Of a stretch of DNA of 64,000 nt, positions 1 through 8,389 are shown one piece after another. Position 1 is the stretch's first letter; every line of letters begins with the position of its first letter. The notes under the pieces are model-generated. The model had not been told where the DNA came from, did not search any database, and saw nothing but the letters and a program-made list of their open reading frames with translations. Both the position numbers and the translations under genes were made by a program. The DNA comes from Lentzea alba. Lineage in GTDB: Bacteria; Actinomycetota; Actinomycetes; Mycobacteriales; Pseudonocardiaceae. The stretch is taken from contig NZ_JAAMPJ010000002.1 of the NCBI RefSeq assembly GCF_011067745.1, positions 248,001 through 312,000 on the forward strand, written 5' to 3'.

Positions 1-731
1 CCGTCGAGCGGGATGGGCACACCCCAGTCGAGGTCACGGGTGATCGCGCGCGGCCGCAGGTCCTTGATCAGGTTCTGCGAGAACTTGAGCACGTTGGGAC
101 GCCACTCGGTGCGCGTACCCATCCAGCTGCCCAGCGACTCGATGAACGCGGGCAGGTCGAGGAACAGGTGCTCGGTCTCGATGAACTTCGGCGTCTCGCC
201 GTTGATCCGCGAGCGCGGGTTCTTCAGGTCGATCGGGTCGAGCTGGTTGCCGCAGTTGTCGCACTGGTCACCGCGCGCGCCGTCGTACCCGCAGATCGGG
301 CAGGTGCCCTCGATGAAGCGGTCGGGCAGCGTCCGGCCGGTCGACGGGCTGATGGCGCCCATCTCCGTCTTGGGGACGACGTAGCCGTTCTTCCACAGCG
401 CGGAGAACAGGTCCTGCACCACCTGGTAGTGGTTGCCGGTGGTGGTGCGGGTGAAGAGGTCGTAGGAGAGGCCGAGGCCCTGCAGGTCAGACGCGATCAC
501 ACGGTTGTACTTGTCGGCGAGCTCACGAGCCGTGAGCCCTTCCTTCTCGGCCTGCACCTGGATGGGTGTGCCGTGCTCGTCCGTGCCGCTGACCATGAGC
601 ACCCGGTTCCCCGACATGCGCATGTAGCGGGAGAACACGTCGGAAGGGACACCGAAACCGGAGACGTGACCGATGTGCCTGGGGCCGTTGGCGTAAGGCC
701 AGGCCACCGCGGTCAGTACGGAGGCACTCAT
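1..731 (-). CDS. metG: Methionyl-tRNA synthetase (5' part; gene runs off the left edge)
   Basis: Charges initiator and elongator tRNA with methionine in the cytoplasm. The 243 visible residues start [20 protein letters not shown], containing the class I HIGH-like signature (RHIGH). GTDEHG follows at about residues 49-54. A zinc-knuckle insert has the pattern CPIC-x9-CDNC at about residues 142-158, and the catalytic domain continues past the edge. The ATG at 731 is the natural family start. The C-terminal part with KMSKS and the anticodon-binding domain lies outside the window. It is divergent from the padR gene, with 54 bp between the two starts. The identity is secure; only the truncation limits it. 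Confidence 0.96.
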   Translation of the reverse strand, partial: MSASVLTAVAWPYANGPRHIGHVSGFGVPSDVFSRYMRMSGNRVLMVSGTDEHGTPIQVQAEKEGLTARELADKYNRVIASDLQGLGLSYDLFTRTTTGNHYQVVQDLFSALWKNGYVVPKTEMGAISPSTGRTLPDRFIEGTCPICGYDGARGDQCDNCGNQLDPIDLKNPRSRINGETPKFIETEHLFLDLPAFIESLGSWMGTRTEWRPNVLKFSQNLIKDLRPRAITRDLDWGVPIPLD

Positions 732-785
732 GCACATAGCCTACGGAGGCGGTGCCAGGGTGTTTTCACCGAGTGGGAGGTCGGT

Positions 786-1340
786 TTGTCCGCGACCAGG
801 ATGCTGGTGCTCGGCGTGGTCAAGCTCGTCGGCGAGGCACACGGTTACGTGGTGCGGCGCGAGCTCAAGTCGTGGTCCGCGGACGCCTGGGCGAACGTGC
901 AACCGGGCTCGATCTACCACGCGCTGAAGTCGCTGGCCAAGGACGGACTGCTGGAGCCGGTCGGCACCGCCGAGTCCGACGAGGGCCCCGCCCGCACCAC
1001 CTACAAGATCACCGCCGCCGGTGAGCACGAGCTGCAGGACCTGCTCGCGCACGCGCTGGCCGACGCCTCCGCCGGCAACGACGAGGTCTCCGCGGGCATC
1101 GCGATGCTCAACCTCGTCCCCCGCAAGCAGGCGGTCGTGCTGCTGAAGAACCGGCTGGCGGGCCTCGAAGGGCAGCTCACGCCCACCCGGCACGGCATCG
1201 ACTCGATGCCGGAGATGGGCAAGCCCGCGCACGTCAGCGAGCTCTTTCGACTGTGGCTCGTCCACCTCGAAGGCCAGGTGCGCTGGACTCAGGAGCTGAT
1301 CGAACGTCTAGAGGCCGGTGCCTACGAACTGAAGGACTAG
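786..1340 (+). CDS. PadR-family transcriptional regulator
   Basis: Winged-helix repressor of 184 residues. The N-terminal PadR domain (about residues 5-85) includes GSIYHALKSLAKDGLLEP, the recognition helix plus wing typical of the family, and TTYKITAAGEHEL. The C-terminal half is the helical PadR dimerisation region (Vir_act_alpha_C type). I chose the TTG at 786 because GGGAGG lies 5 nt upstream; ATG at 801 is an alternative that would lose five residues. It stands immediately upstream of a DrrAB-type ABC exporter, and two near-identical palindromes lie between its stop and the exporter start. The inference is ligand-responsive repression of the exporter. No ligand can be read from the sequence. 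Confidence 0.88.
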   Translation: MSATRMLVLGVVKLVGEAHGYVVRRELKSWSADAWANVQPGSIYHALKSLAKDGLLEPVGTAESDEGPARTTYKITAAGEHELQDLLAHALADASAGNDEVSAGIAMLNLVPRKQAVVLLKNRLAGLEGQLTPTRHGIDSMPEMGKPAHVSELFRLWLVHLEGQVRWTQELIERLEAGAYELKD

Positions 1341-1354
1341 TCAAACTTGATTAG
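1337..1354. promoter_or_regulatory. Candidate PadR operator, copy 1
   Basis: CTAGTCAAACTTGATTAG is an imperfect 18-bp palindrome covering the padR stop codon. It matches copy 2 (1368-1385) at 17 of 18 positions, with 31 bp (three helical turns) between starts. The position between regulator and exporter suggests cooperative binding. This is inference; the motif differs from the classic ATGT-N8-ACAT PadR site. Confidence 0.6.
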
Positions 1355-1367
1355 CTCCCGCTAGCCT

Positions 1368-1385
1368 CTAGTCAAATTTGATTAG
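1368..1385. promoter_or_regulatory. Candidate PadR operator, copy 2
   Basis: CTAGTCAAATTTGATTAG is a near-perfect palindrome with a single asymmetric pair. It ends 13 bp before the exporter ATPase start and partly overlaps its ribosome-binding region, so bound repressor would block transcription of the exporter. See copy 1. Confidence 0.62.
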
Positions 1386-1398
1386 AGGGGATTCAGTC

Positions 1399-2331
1399 AT
1401 GATCAAGGCACGCGGCCTCGCGCGCCGGTTCGCGACGAAGTCAGGTCCCGTGGACGCGGTATGCGGGGTCGACATCGACGTCACCGAGGGGGAGCTCGTC
1501 GGGTTCCTGGGCCCGAACGGCGCCGGCAAGTCCACGACGTTGCGCATGCTCACCACGCTGCTGCAGCCGACGGCGGGCGAGGCGGTCATCGCCGGGCACG
1601 ACCTGCTCACCGACCCGGCGGGAGTGCGCCGCAACATCGGGTACGTCGGGCAGAAGAACGGCGCGGGCGCCGACCAGCGCGTCGCCGAGGAGCTGGAGTT
1701 CCAGGCCCGCTTCTACGGCCTGTCCAAGCACGACGCCCGCAGGAAGGTCGCCGACCTGCTCGACCGGTTCGACCTCCAGGGCCTGGAGAAACGCGGCGTG
1801 ATCACGCTGTCGGGCGGCCAGCAGCGCCGGCTCGACATCGCGATGGGCATGCTGCACGACCCGCGGCTGCTGTTCCTCGACGAACCGTCGACCGCGCTCG
1901 ACCCGCAGAGCCGCCGCAACCTGTGGGACCACGTCAAGCAGCTCAAGGCGGATGGCACCACGGTCTTCCTGACCACGCACTACCTGGACGAGGCCGACTT
2001 CCTCAGCGACCGGCTGCTGGTGATCGACCACGGCTCGATCGTGGGCGAGGGCTCACCGGACGAACTCAAGAACAACGTCTCCGGCGACCTGGTCGTGCTC
2101 GGCACCCTGCAGGCCGCGCTGGTGGCGGGCAAGTTCGAGAACGCCGTGGTCGAGGGAGAGAAGGTCAGCTTCCGCATCCCGAACGGCGACCGCGCGCTGC
2201 CCGGCCTGCTCCGCGACCTCGACAACCTCGGCGTCGAACTGCACTCGGTGCAGGTCCACCGGCCCACGTTGGACGACGTGTTCCTCACCATGACCGGCCG
2301 CTCTCTCCGGGAGCCAGCAAATGCTTTCTAA
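1399..2331 (+). CDS. ABC exporter ATPase, daunorubicin-resistance (DrrA) type
   Basis: Cytoplasmic ATPase subunit of an ABC-2 type exporter, 310 residues. Walker A is GPNGAGKST (about residues 37-45). The signature is LSGGQQRR, Walker B is LLFLDEPSTALD, and the switch histidine lies in TTHYLDEAD. The C-terminal segment has the DUF4162-like layout of DrrA proteins. The ATG at 1399 has AGAGGGG 8 nt upstream; an in-frame TTG at 1378 lies inside the operator and is less likely. Its 3' end overlaps the permease gene by 11 nt. Likely substrates are hydrophobic drugs or endogenous metabolites, by family only. Regulation is probably by the upstream PadR protein. Confidence 0.92.
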   Translation: MIKARGLARRFATKSGPVDAVCGVDIDVTEGELVGFLGPNGAGKSTTLRMLTTLLQPTAGEAVIAGHDLLTDPAGVRRNIGYVGQKNGAGADQRVAEELEFQARFYGLSKHDARRKVADLLDRFDLQGLEKRGVITLSGGQQRRLDIAMGMLHDPRLLFLDEPSTALDPQSRRNLWDHVKQLKADGTTVFLTTHYLDEADFLSDRLLVIDHGSIVGEGSPDELKNNVSGDLVVLGTLQAALVAGKFENAVVEGEKVSFRIPNGDRALPGLLRDLDNLGVELHSVQVHRPTLDDVFLTMTGRSLREPANAF

Positions 2332-3049
2332 AACACTGTTGCGTGACACCTGGCTCGTCTTCGTCCGCGTGATGCTCCCGGTCCTGCGCAACCCCGTGGC
2401 GATCGTGTTCGGGCTCGCCCAGCCGTTGCTCTACCTCGGCCTCTTCGGCCCGCTGCTCGGCGACACCGGCTGGCAGTGGTTCGTGCCGGGGCTGCTGGTG
2501 CAGATGGCGTTGTTCGGCACGGCCTACGCGGGCTTCTCGCTGCTGCCGGAGGTGCGGACGGGCGTGATGGAACGGCTGCGGGTGACCCCGGTCAGCCGGA
2601 TCGCGCTGCTCGTCGGCAGGGTCGGCAAGGACGTGGTGCTGCTCGTCGTGCAGGGCCTGCTGATCATGCTGGCCGCGATGCTGTTCGGGTTCCGGGCCAC
2701 GCCGGGCGAGATCCTGCTCGGGCTCGGGCTGGTGGCGTTGCTGGGCGTCGCCATCGGGGCGTTGTCGTACGCGATCGCGCTGAAGGTGAAGCTGGAGTAC
2801 GTCTTCGCGTCCGTGCTGTCCTCGACGATCGTGCCGGTGATGCTGCTGTCCGGCGTGCTGCTGCCGATGTCGAACGGCCCGCAGTGGCTCTACTGGCTGT
2901 CGCGGATCAACCCGCTGGCGCACGTCGTCGACGCCGAACGCTCAATCTTCAACACCGGTTCGATCCTGCTAGGCCTGACCTCGGCATCTGCCCTGGTACT
3001 CGTCGGCGTCTTCTACGGCGTCCGCACCTTCCACCGCGAGTCTGCTTGA
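2321..3049 (+). CDS. ABC-2 type permease, DrrB-like
   Basis: Membrane subunit of 242 residues that pairs with the upstream ATPase. Hydrophobic segments are visible around residues 20-42, 50-75, 97-125, 130-155, 160-185 and 215-235, the six-helix ABC-2 pattern. A short amphipathic segment, PEVRTGVMERLRVTPVSR, lies between helices 2 and 3; such a coupling region is common in DrrB proteins. Translation is coupled by an 11-nt overlap. It ends immediately before a long palindromic terminator. Confidence 0.9.
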   Translation: MLSKTLLRDTWLVFVRVMLPVLRNPVAIVFGLAQPLLYLGLFGPLLGDTGWQWFVPGLLVQMALFGTAYAGFSLLPEVRTGVMERLRVTPVSRIALLVGRVGKDVVLLVVQGLLIMLAAMLFGFRATPGEILLGLGLVALLGVAIGALSYAIALKVKLEYVFASVLSSTIVPVMLLSGVLLPMSNGPQWLYWLSRINPLAHVVDAERSIFNTGSILLGLTSASALVLVGVFYGVRTFHRESA

Positions 3050-3103
3050 GGGAACGCGGGGGCCCCGCGTTTCCTTCCGGGGAACGCGGGGCCCCCGCGT
3101 TCC
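3050..3103. terminator. Long GC-rich palindrome, bidirectional terminator
   Basis: Two 25-nt arms (about 3050-3074 and 3079-3103) are nearly exact reverse complements, and each arm is itself palindromic around a GGGGGCCCC core. It sits between the convergent stops of drrB and rsmI. No T-run follows. Termination in both directions is inferred from position. Confidence 0.65.
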
Positions 3104-3117
3104 CGAAAACAGCGCGG

Positions 3118-3963
3118 TCAGGAGGATTTGATCGCGGCGTCGTAGAGGGTCTTTTTGCTGATGCCGGCCGCGTCCGCGACCTCGGCGGCGGCCGACTTCA
3201 TGCGTTCGCCGTCAGCTACGCGTTGCTTGACCTCGGCGACCAGGGTTTCCAGGTCCGGCGTGTCCGCGATGGGCGCAGGGCCGAGCACAACGGTGATCTC
3301 GCCGCGTGCGCCCTCCACGGCCCACTCGGCGAGCTCCGCCAACGTTCCGCGCACGACCTCTTCGTACTTCTTGGTCAGCTCGCGGCACACGGCGGCGCTG
3401 CGGTCCGGCCCGAGCACCTCGACCGCGTCCGCGAGCGTGTCCGCGAGCCGGTGAGGTGCCTCGAAGAAGACGACGGTGCGCTGTTCCGCGGCCAAAGGCG
3501 CGAACCAGCGCTTCCGTTCACCGGACTTGCGCGGCGGGAAGCCGTCGAACGCGAACCTGTCGCTCGGCAGGCCCGACACGGCGAGCGCGGTCGTCACGGC
3601 GGACGGACCGGGCAGGCAGGTCACCTGGAGGTCCTGCTCGACACACGCGGCCACGAGCCGATATCCGGGATCCGACACGGAGGGCATCCCTGCGTCCGTC
3701 ACGAGCAGCACGGTCTCGCCATTTCGCAGCGATTCCAGCAGCCCCGGCAGCCGCCCGATCTCGTTCTGGTCGTAGAAGCTGATCACCCGGCCGGACGGCT
3801 TGACCTGCAACGCGTTCGCGAGGCTGTGCAGCCGGCGGGTGTCCTCGGCGGCGATCACGTCGGCTGTCTCCAGCGCCTCGATCAGGCGGGCGGAGGCGTC
3901 GCGGATGTCCCCGAGAGGGGTGGCTGCCAGGACCAGACGGCCTGAACCGGATACAGGACTCAC
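3118..3963 (-). CDS. rsmI: 16S rRNA (cytidine1402-2'-O)-methyltransferase RsmI
   Basis: Methylates the 2'-O of C1402 in 16S rRNA using S-adenosylmethionine. At 281 residues it has the family's usual length. Tetrapyrrole-methylase fold signatures are LVLAATPLGDIRDAS near the N-terminus, AAEDTRR, VLLVTDAGMPSVSDPG, CLPGPSAV and FEAPHRL. The GTG at 3963 has AGGGTG 6 nt upstream; a GTG at 3972 is possible. The gene is divergent from pmt with no base between the two starts. The same rsmI/pmt pairing is known in mycobacteria (Rv1003/Rv1002c). Confidence 0.95.
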   Translation of the reverse strand: MSPVSGSGRLVLAATPLGDIRDASARLIEALETADVIAAEDTRRLHSLANALQVKPSGRVISFYDQNEIGRLPGLLESLRNGETVLLVTDAGMPSVSDPGYRLVAACVEQDLQVTCLPGPSAVTTALAVSGLPSDRFAFDGFPPRKSGERKRWFAPLAAEQRTVVFFEAPHRLADTLADAVEVLGPDRSAAVCRELTKKYEEVVRGTLAELAEWAVEGARGEITVVLGPAPIADTPDLETLVAEVKQRVADGERMKSAAAEVADAAGISKKTLYDAAIKSS

Positions 3964-5526
3964 ATGGTTCACCCTACGATCGGCGGCGTGACAGTCCTCG
4001 TGCAGCCAGGAGAGGCGCCCGTCGTCGTCGAGGAGCCACGCACGGATCGTGCGGCGGCGCTCGACCCGCCTCCGTCCGGAGACCGCATGCGCGGGTGGCT
4101 CGTCACGATCGTCGTGACGCTCGTCGGCGCCTTCGTCCGGTTCTGGAACCTCGGGTATCCGACGGACAAGGGCACGCCGATCTTCGACGAGAAGCACTAC
4201 GTGCCGCAGACGGCACAAGTGCTCCGCAACGGCGGTTACGAGGACAACCCCGGCTACGAGCTGATCGTCCACCCGCCGCTCGCGAAGCAGCTGATGGCGA
4301 TCGGCCAGGAGCTCTTCGGCTACGACGGCCTCGGCTGGCGGTTCGCGTCCGCGCTCGCGGGTGCGATCACGATCCTGCTGATCGTCCGGATCGCGCGTCG
4401 GCTGACCCGGTCCGACCTGCTGGGCGCGCTGGCCGGCGTGCTGCTCATCGCGGACGGCGTCTCGCACGTCCAGTCGCGGATGGGCATGCTCGACATCTTC
4501 CTGGCGCTGTTCGTCGTCGCCGCGTTCGGTTGTCTGGTCGTCGACCGCGAACAGGTGCGCGCGCGCCTCGCCGTGGCCGTGCGCGAGGGTTTCATCAACA
4601 ACTCGGCGTTCGGGCCGTGGCTGGGCTTCCGCTGGTGGCGCTTCGGTGCGGGCGTGATGCTCGGCATGGCGTGCGGCATCAAGTGGTCGGGCATCTGGTA
4701 CATCGGCGCGTTCGGCCTGCTGACGGTCATCTGGAGCGCACTGGCGCGGCGGGCGGCCGGGGTCGAGGAGCCGTGGCTCGGCGCGCTCGCGAAGGACGTG
4801 CTGCCCTCGCTCGGCGGGCTGGTCGCGATCCCGGTCCTGGTGTACATCGCGACCTGGTTCCCGTGGATGGCCAGCGAGACCGGCATCGACCGGCATGTCG
4901 TCGGCGGCAAGGTCAAGGACATCGCGTACATCCCGGACGTCCTGCAGTCGCTTTGGTACAACGCGAAGAACGTCTACAAGTTCCACGTCGAGCTGGTCAC
5001 CTCGGAGACCAACCGGCACCCGTGGGAGTCGAAGCCGTGGACGTGGCCGATGGGCCTGCGTCCGATGCTCTACTACTACGACAACGCCGTCACGGGCTGC
5101 GGTGCGGCGTCGTGCCTCGGCGCGATCATGCTCATCGGCACGCCCGCGATGTGGTGGCTCGCGTTCCCGGTGATCGGCTGGGCGGTCTGGCGTTCGGTCG
5201 GCCGGATGGACTGGCGCTACGCCGGCGTCCTGGTCGCGTACGCGGCGGGCCTGCTGCCGTGGTTCCTCAACCTCGACCGGCAGATGTACTTCTTCTACGT
5301 CACGCCGATGGCGCCGTTCCTGGTGCTGATGATCGTGCTGGCGCTGGGCGAGATCCTGGGCCGGCGGACCGCGGGCTCCGAACGGCGCGGCACGGGGCTG
5401 CTGGTCGTGTCGCTGTACGTCGGCATCGTGGTGGCGAACTTCGTGTGGCTGTGGCCGATCTTGAACGGCAATCCGATCACGCCGGAGATGTGGCAGCAGC
5501 AGCTCTGGCTGCCCAGCTGGCGGTGA
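3964..5526 (+). CDS. pmt: Protein O-mannosyltransferase (PMT family)
   Basis: Polytopic membrane enzyme of 520 residues that transfers mannose from polyprenyl-phosphate-mannose to Ser/Thr of secreted proteins during Sec export (family knowledge). The catalytic Asp-Glu pair is visible in TPIFDEKHYVPQ at about residues 72-83, in the first extracytoplasmic loop after helix 1. About ten further hydrophobic helices follow, and the C-terminal third matches the PMT four-helix domain. The ATG at 3964 has AGGA 5 nt upstream; a GTG at 3988 is an alternative. It could modify the cell-surface proteins in this window, such as the lipoproteins and PepD; that is inference. Confidence 0.93.
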   Translation: MVHPTIGGVTVLVQPGEAPVVVEEPRTDRAAALDPPPSGDRMRGWLVTIVVTLVGAFVRFWNLGYPTDKGTPIFDEKHYVPQTAQVLRNGGYEDNPGYELIVHPPLAKQLMAIGQELFGYDGLGWRFASALAGAITILLIVRIARRLTRSDLLGALAGVLLIADGVSHVQSRMGMLDIFLALFVVAAFGCLVVDREQVRARLAVAVREGFINNSAFGPWLGFRWWRFGAGVMLGMACGIKWSGIWYIGAFGLLTVIWSALARRAAGVEEPWLGALAKDVLPSLGGLVAIPVLVYIATWFPWMASETGIDRHVVGGKVKDIAYIPDVLQSLWYNAKNVYKFHVELVTSETNRHPWESKPWTWPMGLRPMLYYYDNAVTGCGAASCLGAIMLIGTPAMWWLAFPVIGWAVWRSVGRMDWRYAGVLVAYAAGLLPWFLNLDRQMYFFYVTPMAPFLVLMIVLALGEILGRRTAGSERRGTGLLVVSLYVGIVVANFVWLWPILNGNPITPEMWQQQLWLPSWR

Positions 5527-5539
5527 CCCGGATCTCGCG

Positions 5540-5563
5540 GGGAAAGCCCGCAAGGCCTTTCCC
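5540..5563 (+). terminator. Hairpin after pmt
   Basis: Arms GGGAAAG (5540-5546) and CTTTCCC (5557-5563), extended by an inner GCC/GGC, lie 14 bp past the pmt stop. There is no clear T-tail. Probably a terminator or attenuator before the acyltransferase gene. Confidence 0.45.
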
Positions 5564-5615
5564 ACCAGCGACGATCAGTTAACATCCTCCTGCGAAAAGG
5601 GGGATCCACAGCCGT

Positions 5616-7733
5616 ATGACCACCACCATGCAGTCACGCCCGGAGCAGGACGAACGCGGGCCTGGCACAGGTCGCAAGCCCTCGTCCGCCGGCTTCCGGA
5701 CGGACGTGCAGGCGCTGCGGGCGATCGCCGTGCTGGCCGTGGTGGTCAACCACTTCTGGCCGAACGTGATGACCGGGGGCTACGTCGGCGTCGACGTCTT
5801 CTTCGTCATCTCCGGCTTCCTGATCACCTCGCACCTCGACCGCGAGCTCGTCCGCACCGGCAAGGTGCGACTCGGCACGTTCTACGCGCGGCGCGTTCGC
5901 CGGCTGCTGCCCGCGGCGTTCCTGGTGCTGGTCGTGAGCATCGTGCTGGCGTGGTTCCTGCTGCCGTACCCGCGGTGGACGACGAACGCGTGGGAGGCCT
6001 TCGCCGCCGCGTTCTACTGGGAGAACTGGCTGCTCGCCGCGAAGTCGGTGAACTACTCGGCGCAGACCGAGGCCGCGAGCCTGGTCCAGCACTACTGGTC
6101 GCTGTCGGTCGAGGAGCAGTTCTACCTGTTCTGGCCGCTGCTGCTGATCGGCCTGGTCAAGTTCGGCGGCCGGCGGTTCCTGCTGCCCGGCGTCGTGGTG
6201 CTCGGCGTGCTGTCGCTGGCGTTCAGCGTCTACTACACGATCGTTTCGCCGAGCGAGGCGTACTTCATCACCCCGGTGCGGGTGTGGGAGTTCGCGATCG
6301 GCGCCGTCGTCGCACTGGCCGCCTCGAAGCTCGTGCTGCCGCGGATCGGCGCCGAGGTGGCCGCGGGCATCGGCTTCGCGATGATCCTGGTGTCCGCGTT
6401 CGTCTACGGCCACACCACGCCGTTCCCCGGATACCTCGCGCTGGTGCCCACCGTCGGCACCGCTCTGGTGATCATCTCGGGTATGCGCCCCGACCGTCAG
6501 TGGCACACGGCCGTGACGGCCTCCGCGCCCGTGCAGTTCGTGGGCAACATCAGCTACTCGCTCTACCTGTGGCACTGGCCGATCGTCGTGCTGGCGCCGT
6601 TCGCGTTGAGCGGCGCGCTGGACAAGGGCGCGCTCACCACGCCGTGGCGGTTCTGGCTGGTCGGGGTGTCGTTCGCGCTCGCGTGGCTGACGAAGATGTA
6701 CGTCGAGGACCGCGCCAGGACCTGGCCGCGGCTGAGCCGCAGCACCATCCGCACGTTCGGGGCGATGATCGTCGGCCTCGCGCTCGTCGAGGTGCTCGCC
6801 GGCGGGCTGCAGTGGAGCTACCACCGGCAGGCCGCGGAGGCTGAGCAGAGGGCAGCCGCAACGTCGACCGACAAGTGTCATGGCGCCGGTGCCATGGTCC
6901 CCGCCAACAACTGCGCCGCGCCGTTCGGCCCGGCCCACGAGACCATCATGGGTCCGGCGAACGAGTTCTGGCTGTTCCCCCCGGAGTGCAAGTCGCTCGA
7001 AGACGAGTACAAGGCCGCTGACCGCAAGACGACGACCATCTGCGACTACAGCGGCGGCGACGCTTCAGCGCCGAAGGTGTGGCTGGTCGGCGACTCGCAC
7101 GCCGAGCACTGGATCCCCCCGATGCTCGACCTCGCGCGCGAGAAGAAGTGGAAGCTCACCGTCAGCACCCTCGGCGGATGCCCGTTCGCGGACGTCGCGC
7201 TGGTCGGCTACCGCGGCAAGGACACCGCGGCGGTGATCGAGCGCTGCACCTCCTGGACGCCGCGGATGACCGACGTGATCGCGGCCGACAGGCCGTCGAT
7301 GGTGTTCATGTCGTTCTTCTCCCGCAAGGAGGCGGTCAACGACGGCAGCGGCCGCAGCCAGGCCGAGCAGTACCTCCAGGGTCTGGACCCGAAGTGGCGC
7401 AAGTGGACCGATGCGGGCGCACGGGTGTTCGTGTTCGCCGACCCGCCGTTGAACGGGGACATCCGCTCGACCGAATGCGTGCCGGAGAGCCCACAGACCC
7501 CGCAGGACTGCGCCCTCCCGCGATCCGAGGCCCAACCGGCCGATCCGCTGGCCGAGGCCACCAGATCGACGAAGAACCCCGGCGTGAAGTTGATCGACTT
7601 CACCAAGTACTTCTGCGACGAGCAGCTGTGTTACGCGGTGATCGGGGGCGTCGCCGTCTACTTCGACCGGGACCACCTGAACAAGGAGTACAGCCGCTCC
7701 CTGAAGCCGATGATCGCGGCGGAGATCGGCTAG
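5616..7733 (+). CDS. OafA/YrhL-type acyltransferase with C-terminal SGNH domain
   Basis: Membrane O-acyltransferase of 705 residues. Residues about 25-400 form an acyltransferase-3 domain of ten or so helices, including VNHFWPNVMTGGYVGVDVFF, where the early His is characteristic, and FYARRVRRLLPA. Residues about 490-705 form an extracytoplasmic SGNH domain, with the GDS block WLVGDSHAEHW and a C-terminal YFDRDHLN that supplies the Asp-His pair. Such fusions acetylate cell-wall or exported glycans, by family. The gene ends with a 4-nt convergent overlap with the next gene. A purine-rich AAGGGGG lies 12 nt upstream of the ATG, so a start at 5628 is also possible. Confidence 0.9.
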   Translation: MTTTMQSRPEQDERGPGTGRKPSSAGFRTDVQALRAIAVLAVVVNHFWPNVMTGGYVGVDVFFVISGFLITSHLDRELVRTGKVRLGTFYARRVRRLLPAAFLVLVVSIVLAWFLLPYPRWTTNAWEAFAAAFYWENWLLAAKSVNYSAQTEAASLVQHYWSLSVEEQFYLFWPLLLIGLVKFGGRRFLLPGVVVLGVLSLAFSVYYTIVSPSEAYFITPVRVWEFAIGAVVALAASKLVLPRIGAEVAAGIGFAMILVSAFVYGHTTPFPGYLALVPTVGTALVIISGMRPDRQWHTAVTASAPVQFVGNISYSLYLWHWPIVVLAPFALSGALDKGALTTPWRFWLVGVSFALAWLTKMYVEDRARTWPRLSRSTIRTFGAMIVGLALVEVLAGGLQWSYHRQAAEAEQRAAATSTDKCHGAGAMVPANNCAAPFGPAHETIMGPANEFWLFPPECKSLEDEYKAADRKTTTICDYSGGDASAPKVWLVGDSHAEHWIPPMLDLAREKKWKLTVSTLGGCPFADVALVGYRGKDTAAVIERCTSWTPRMTDVIAADRPSMVFMSFFSRKEAVNDGSGRSQAEQYLQGLDPKWRKWTDAGARVFVFADPPLNGDIRSTECVPESPQTPQDCALPRSEAQPADPLAEATRSTKNPGVKLIDFTKYFCDEQLCYAVIGGVAVYFDRDHLNKEYSRSLKPMIAAEIG

Positions 7734-8389
7734 CTTTCGCTGATTTCGAGGGCGCGCTCCTTGGTCAGCTCGCCCTCAAGCCTCATGGTGACCTGATCTC
7801 GTTGCCAGATCAGGGTTTGTCCGGCGCCTTGCGGTTTCTCGGTGTGCCACTGGCCGTTGCGGTCGATGTAGAAGAACGGGTGCGGATACGGGATCCAGAT
7901 CCTGTCGTTGATCTGCTCGACGCCCTCGCCGTGGACGAGCTTGCCTACCGTCGAGCCGATGGTGCCGTCGAACTGGTCGAGCCTCAGGTTGCCGTAGTGC
8001 AGCGTGACGAACCGTCCTTCGTGGACGGTGATCCGGTCCGGAGTGCCGAGTTCCCGCGGCAGGTGGATCTCGAACGGCATCTGCTTCTTCGCTTCGTCGA
8101 GCGAGACCTCCTGGCTGGGCAACGGAGGCGCGATGCTCTTCGGCGCCTCGGTGTGGAACTCGACGCCGGCGAACTCCAGGAGGTTCTGGACGCCCGCTCG
8201 GACCGCCGGCGACACCGCGAAGGCGATCGCGAAGGCCGTGATCGCCGCTACCAGTGCGGTGAGCCAACGGTTCCTGCGGCGCGGGGCGTTGATCCGGGTC
8301 AGCACGCTCGCGCTGAGATCGGGCGGTTCCGGCACGTGGATCTTCCGCCCGAGATCGCGGAGGGCGGCCTCGGTCTGGTCATCGATCAT
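7730..8389 (-). CDS. Membrane-anchored partner of the ECF sigma factor (probable anti-sigma-type protein)
   Basis: 219 residues: a cytoplasmic N-terminus of about 38 residues, one transmembrane helix at about residues 42-66 (LTALVAAITAFAIAFAVSPAV), then an exported domain of about 150 residues. I see no HxxxCxxC zinc anti-sigma motif, so it is not a canonical ZAS protein. The layout and the 11-nt overlap with the upstream sigma gene are typical of regulators that hold an ECF sigma at the membrane. GGAGGTGG just before the ATG supports the start. Its role as anti-sigma factor is inferred from context. Confidence 0.7.
   Translation of the reverse strand: MIDDQTEAALRDLGRKIHVPEPPDLSASVLTRINAPRRRNRWLTALVAAITAFAIAFAVSPAVRAGVQNLLEFAGVEFHTEAPKSIAPPLPSQEVSLDEAKKQMPFEIHLPRELGTPDRITVHEGRFVTLHYGNLRLDQFDGTIGSTVGKLVHGEGVEQINDRIWIPYPHPFFYIDRNGQWHTEKPQGAGQTLIWQRDQVTMRLEGELTKERALEISES

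Noticed and set aside
2476..3945. Long open frame antisense to rsmI and over drrB
   Set aside because: Arg/Ala-rich translation without motifs, and the opposite frames encode clear DrrB and RsmI.
3964..5565. The rsmI frame stays open far upstream of 3963, across pmt on the other strand
   Set aside because: The upstream part is composition-driven; RsmI homology and length start at 3963.
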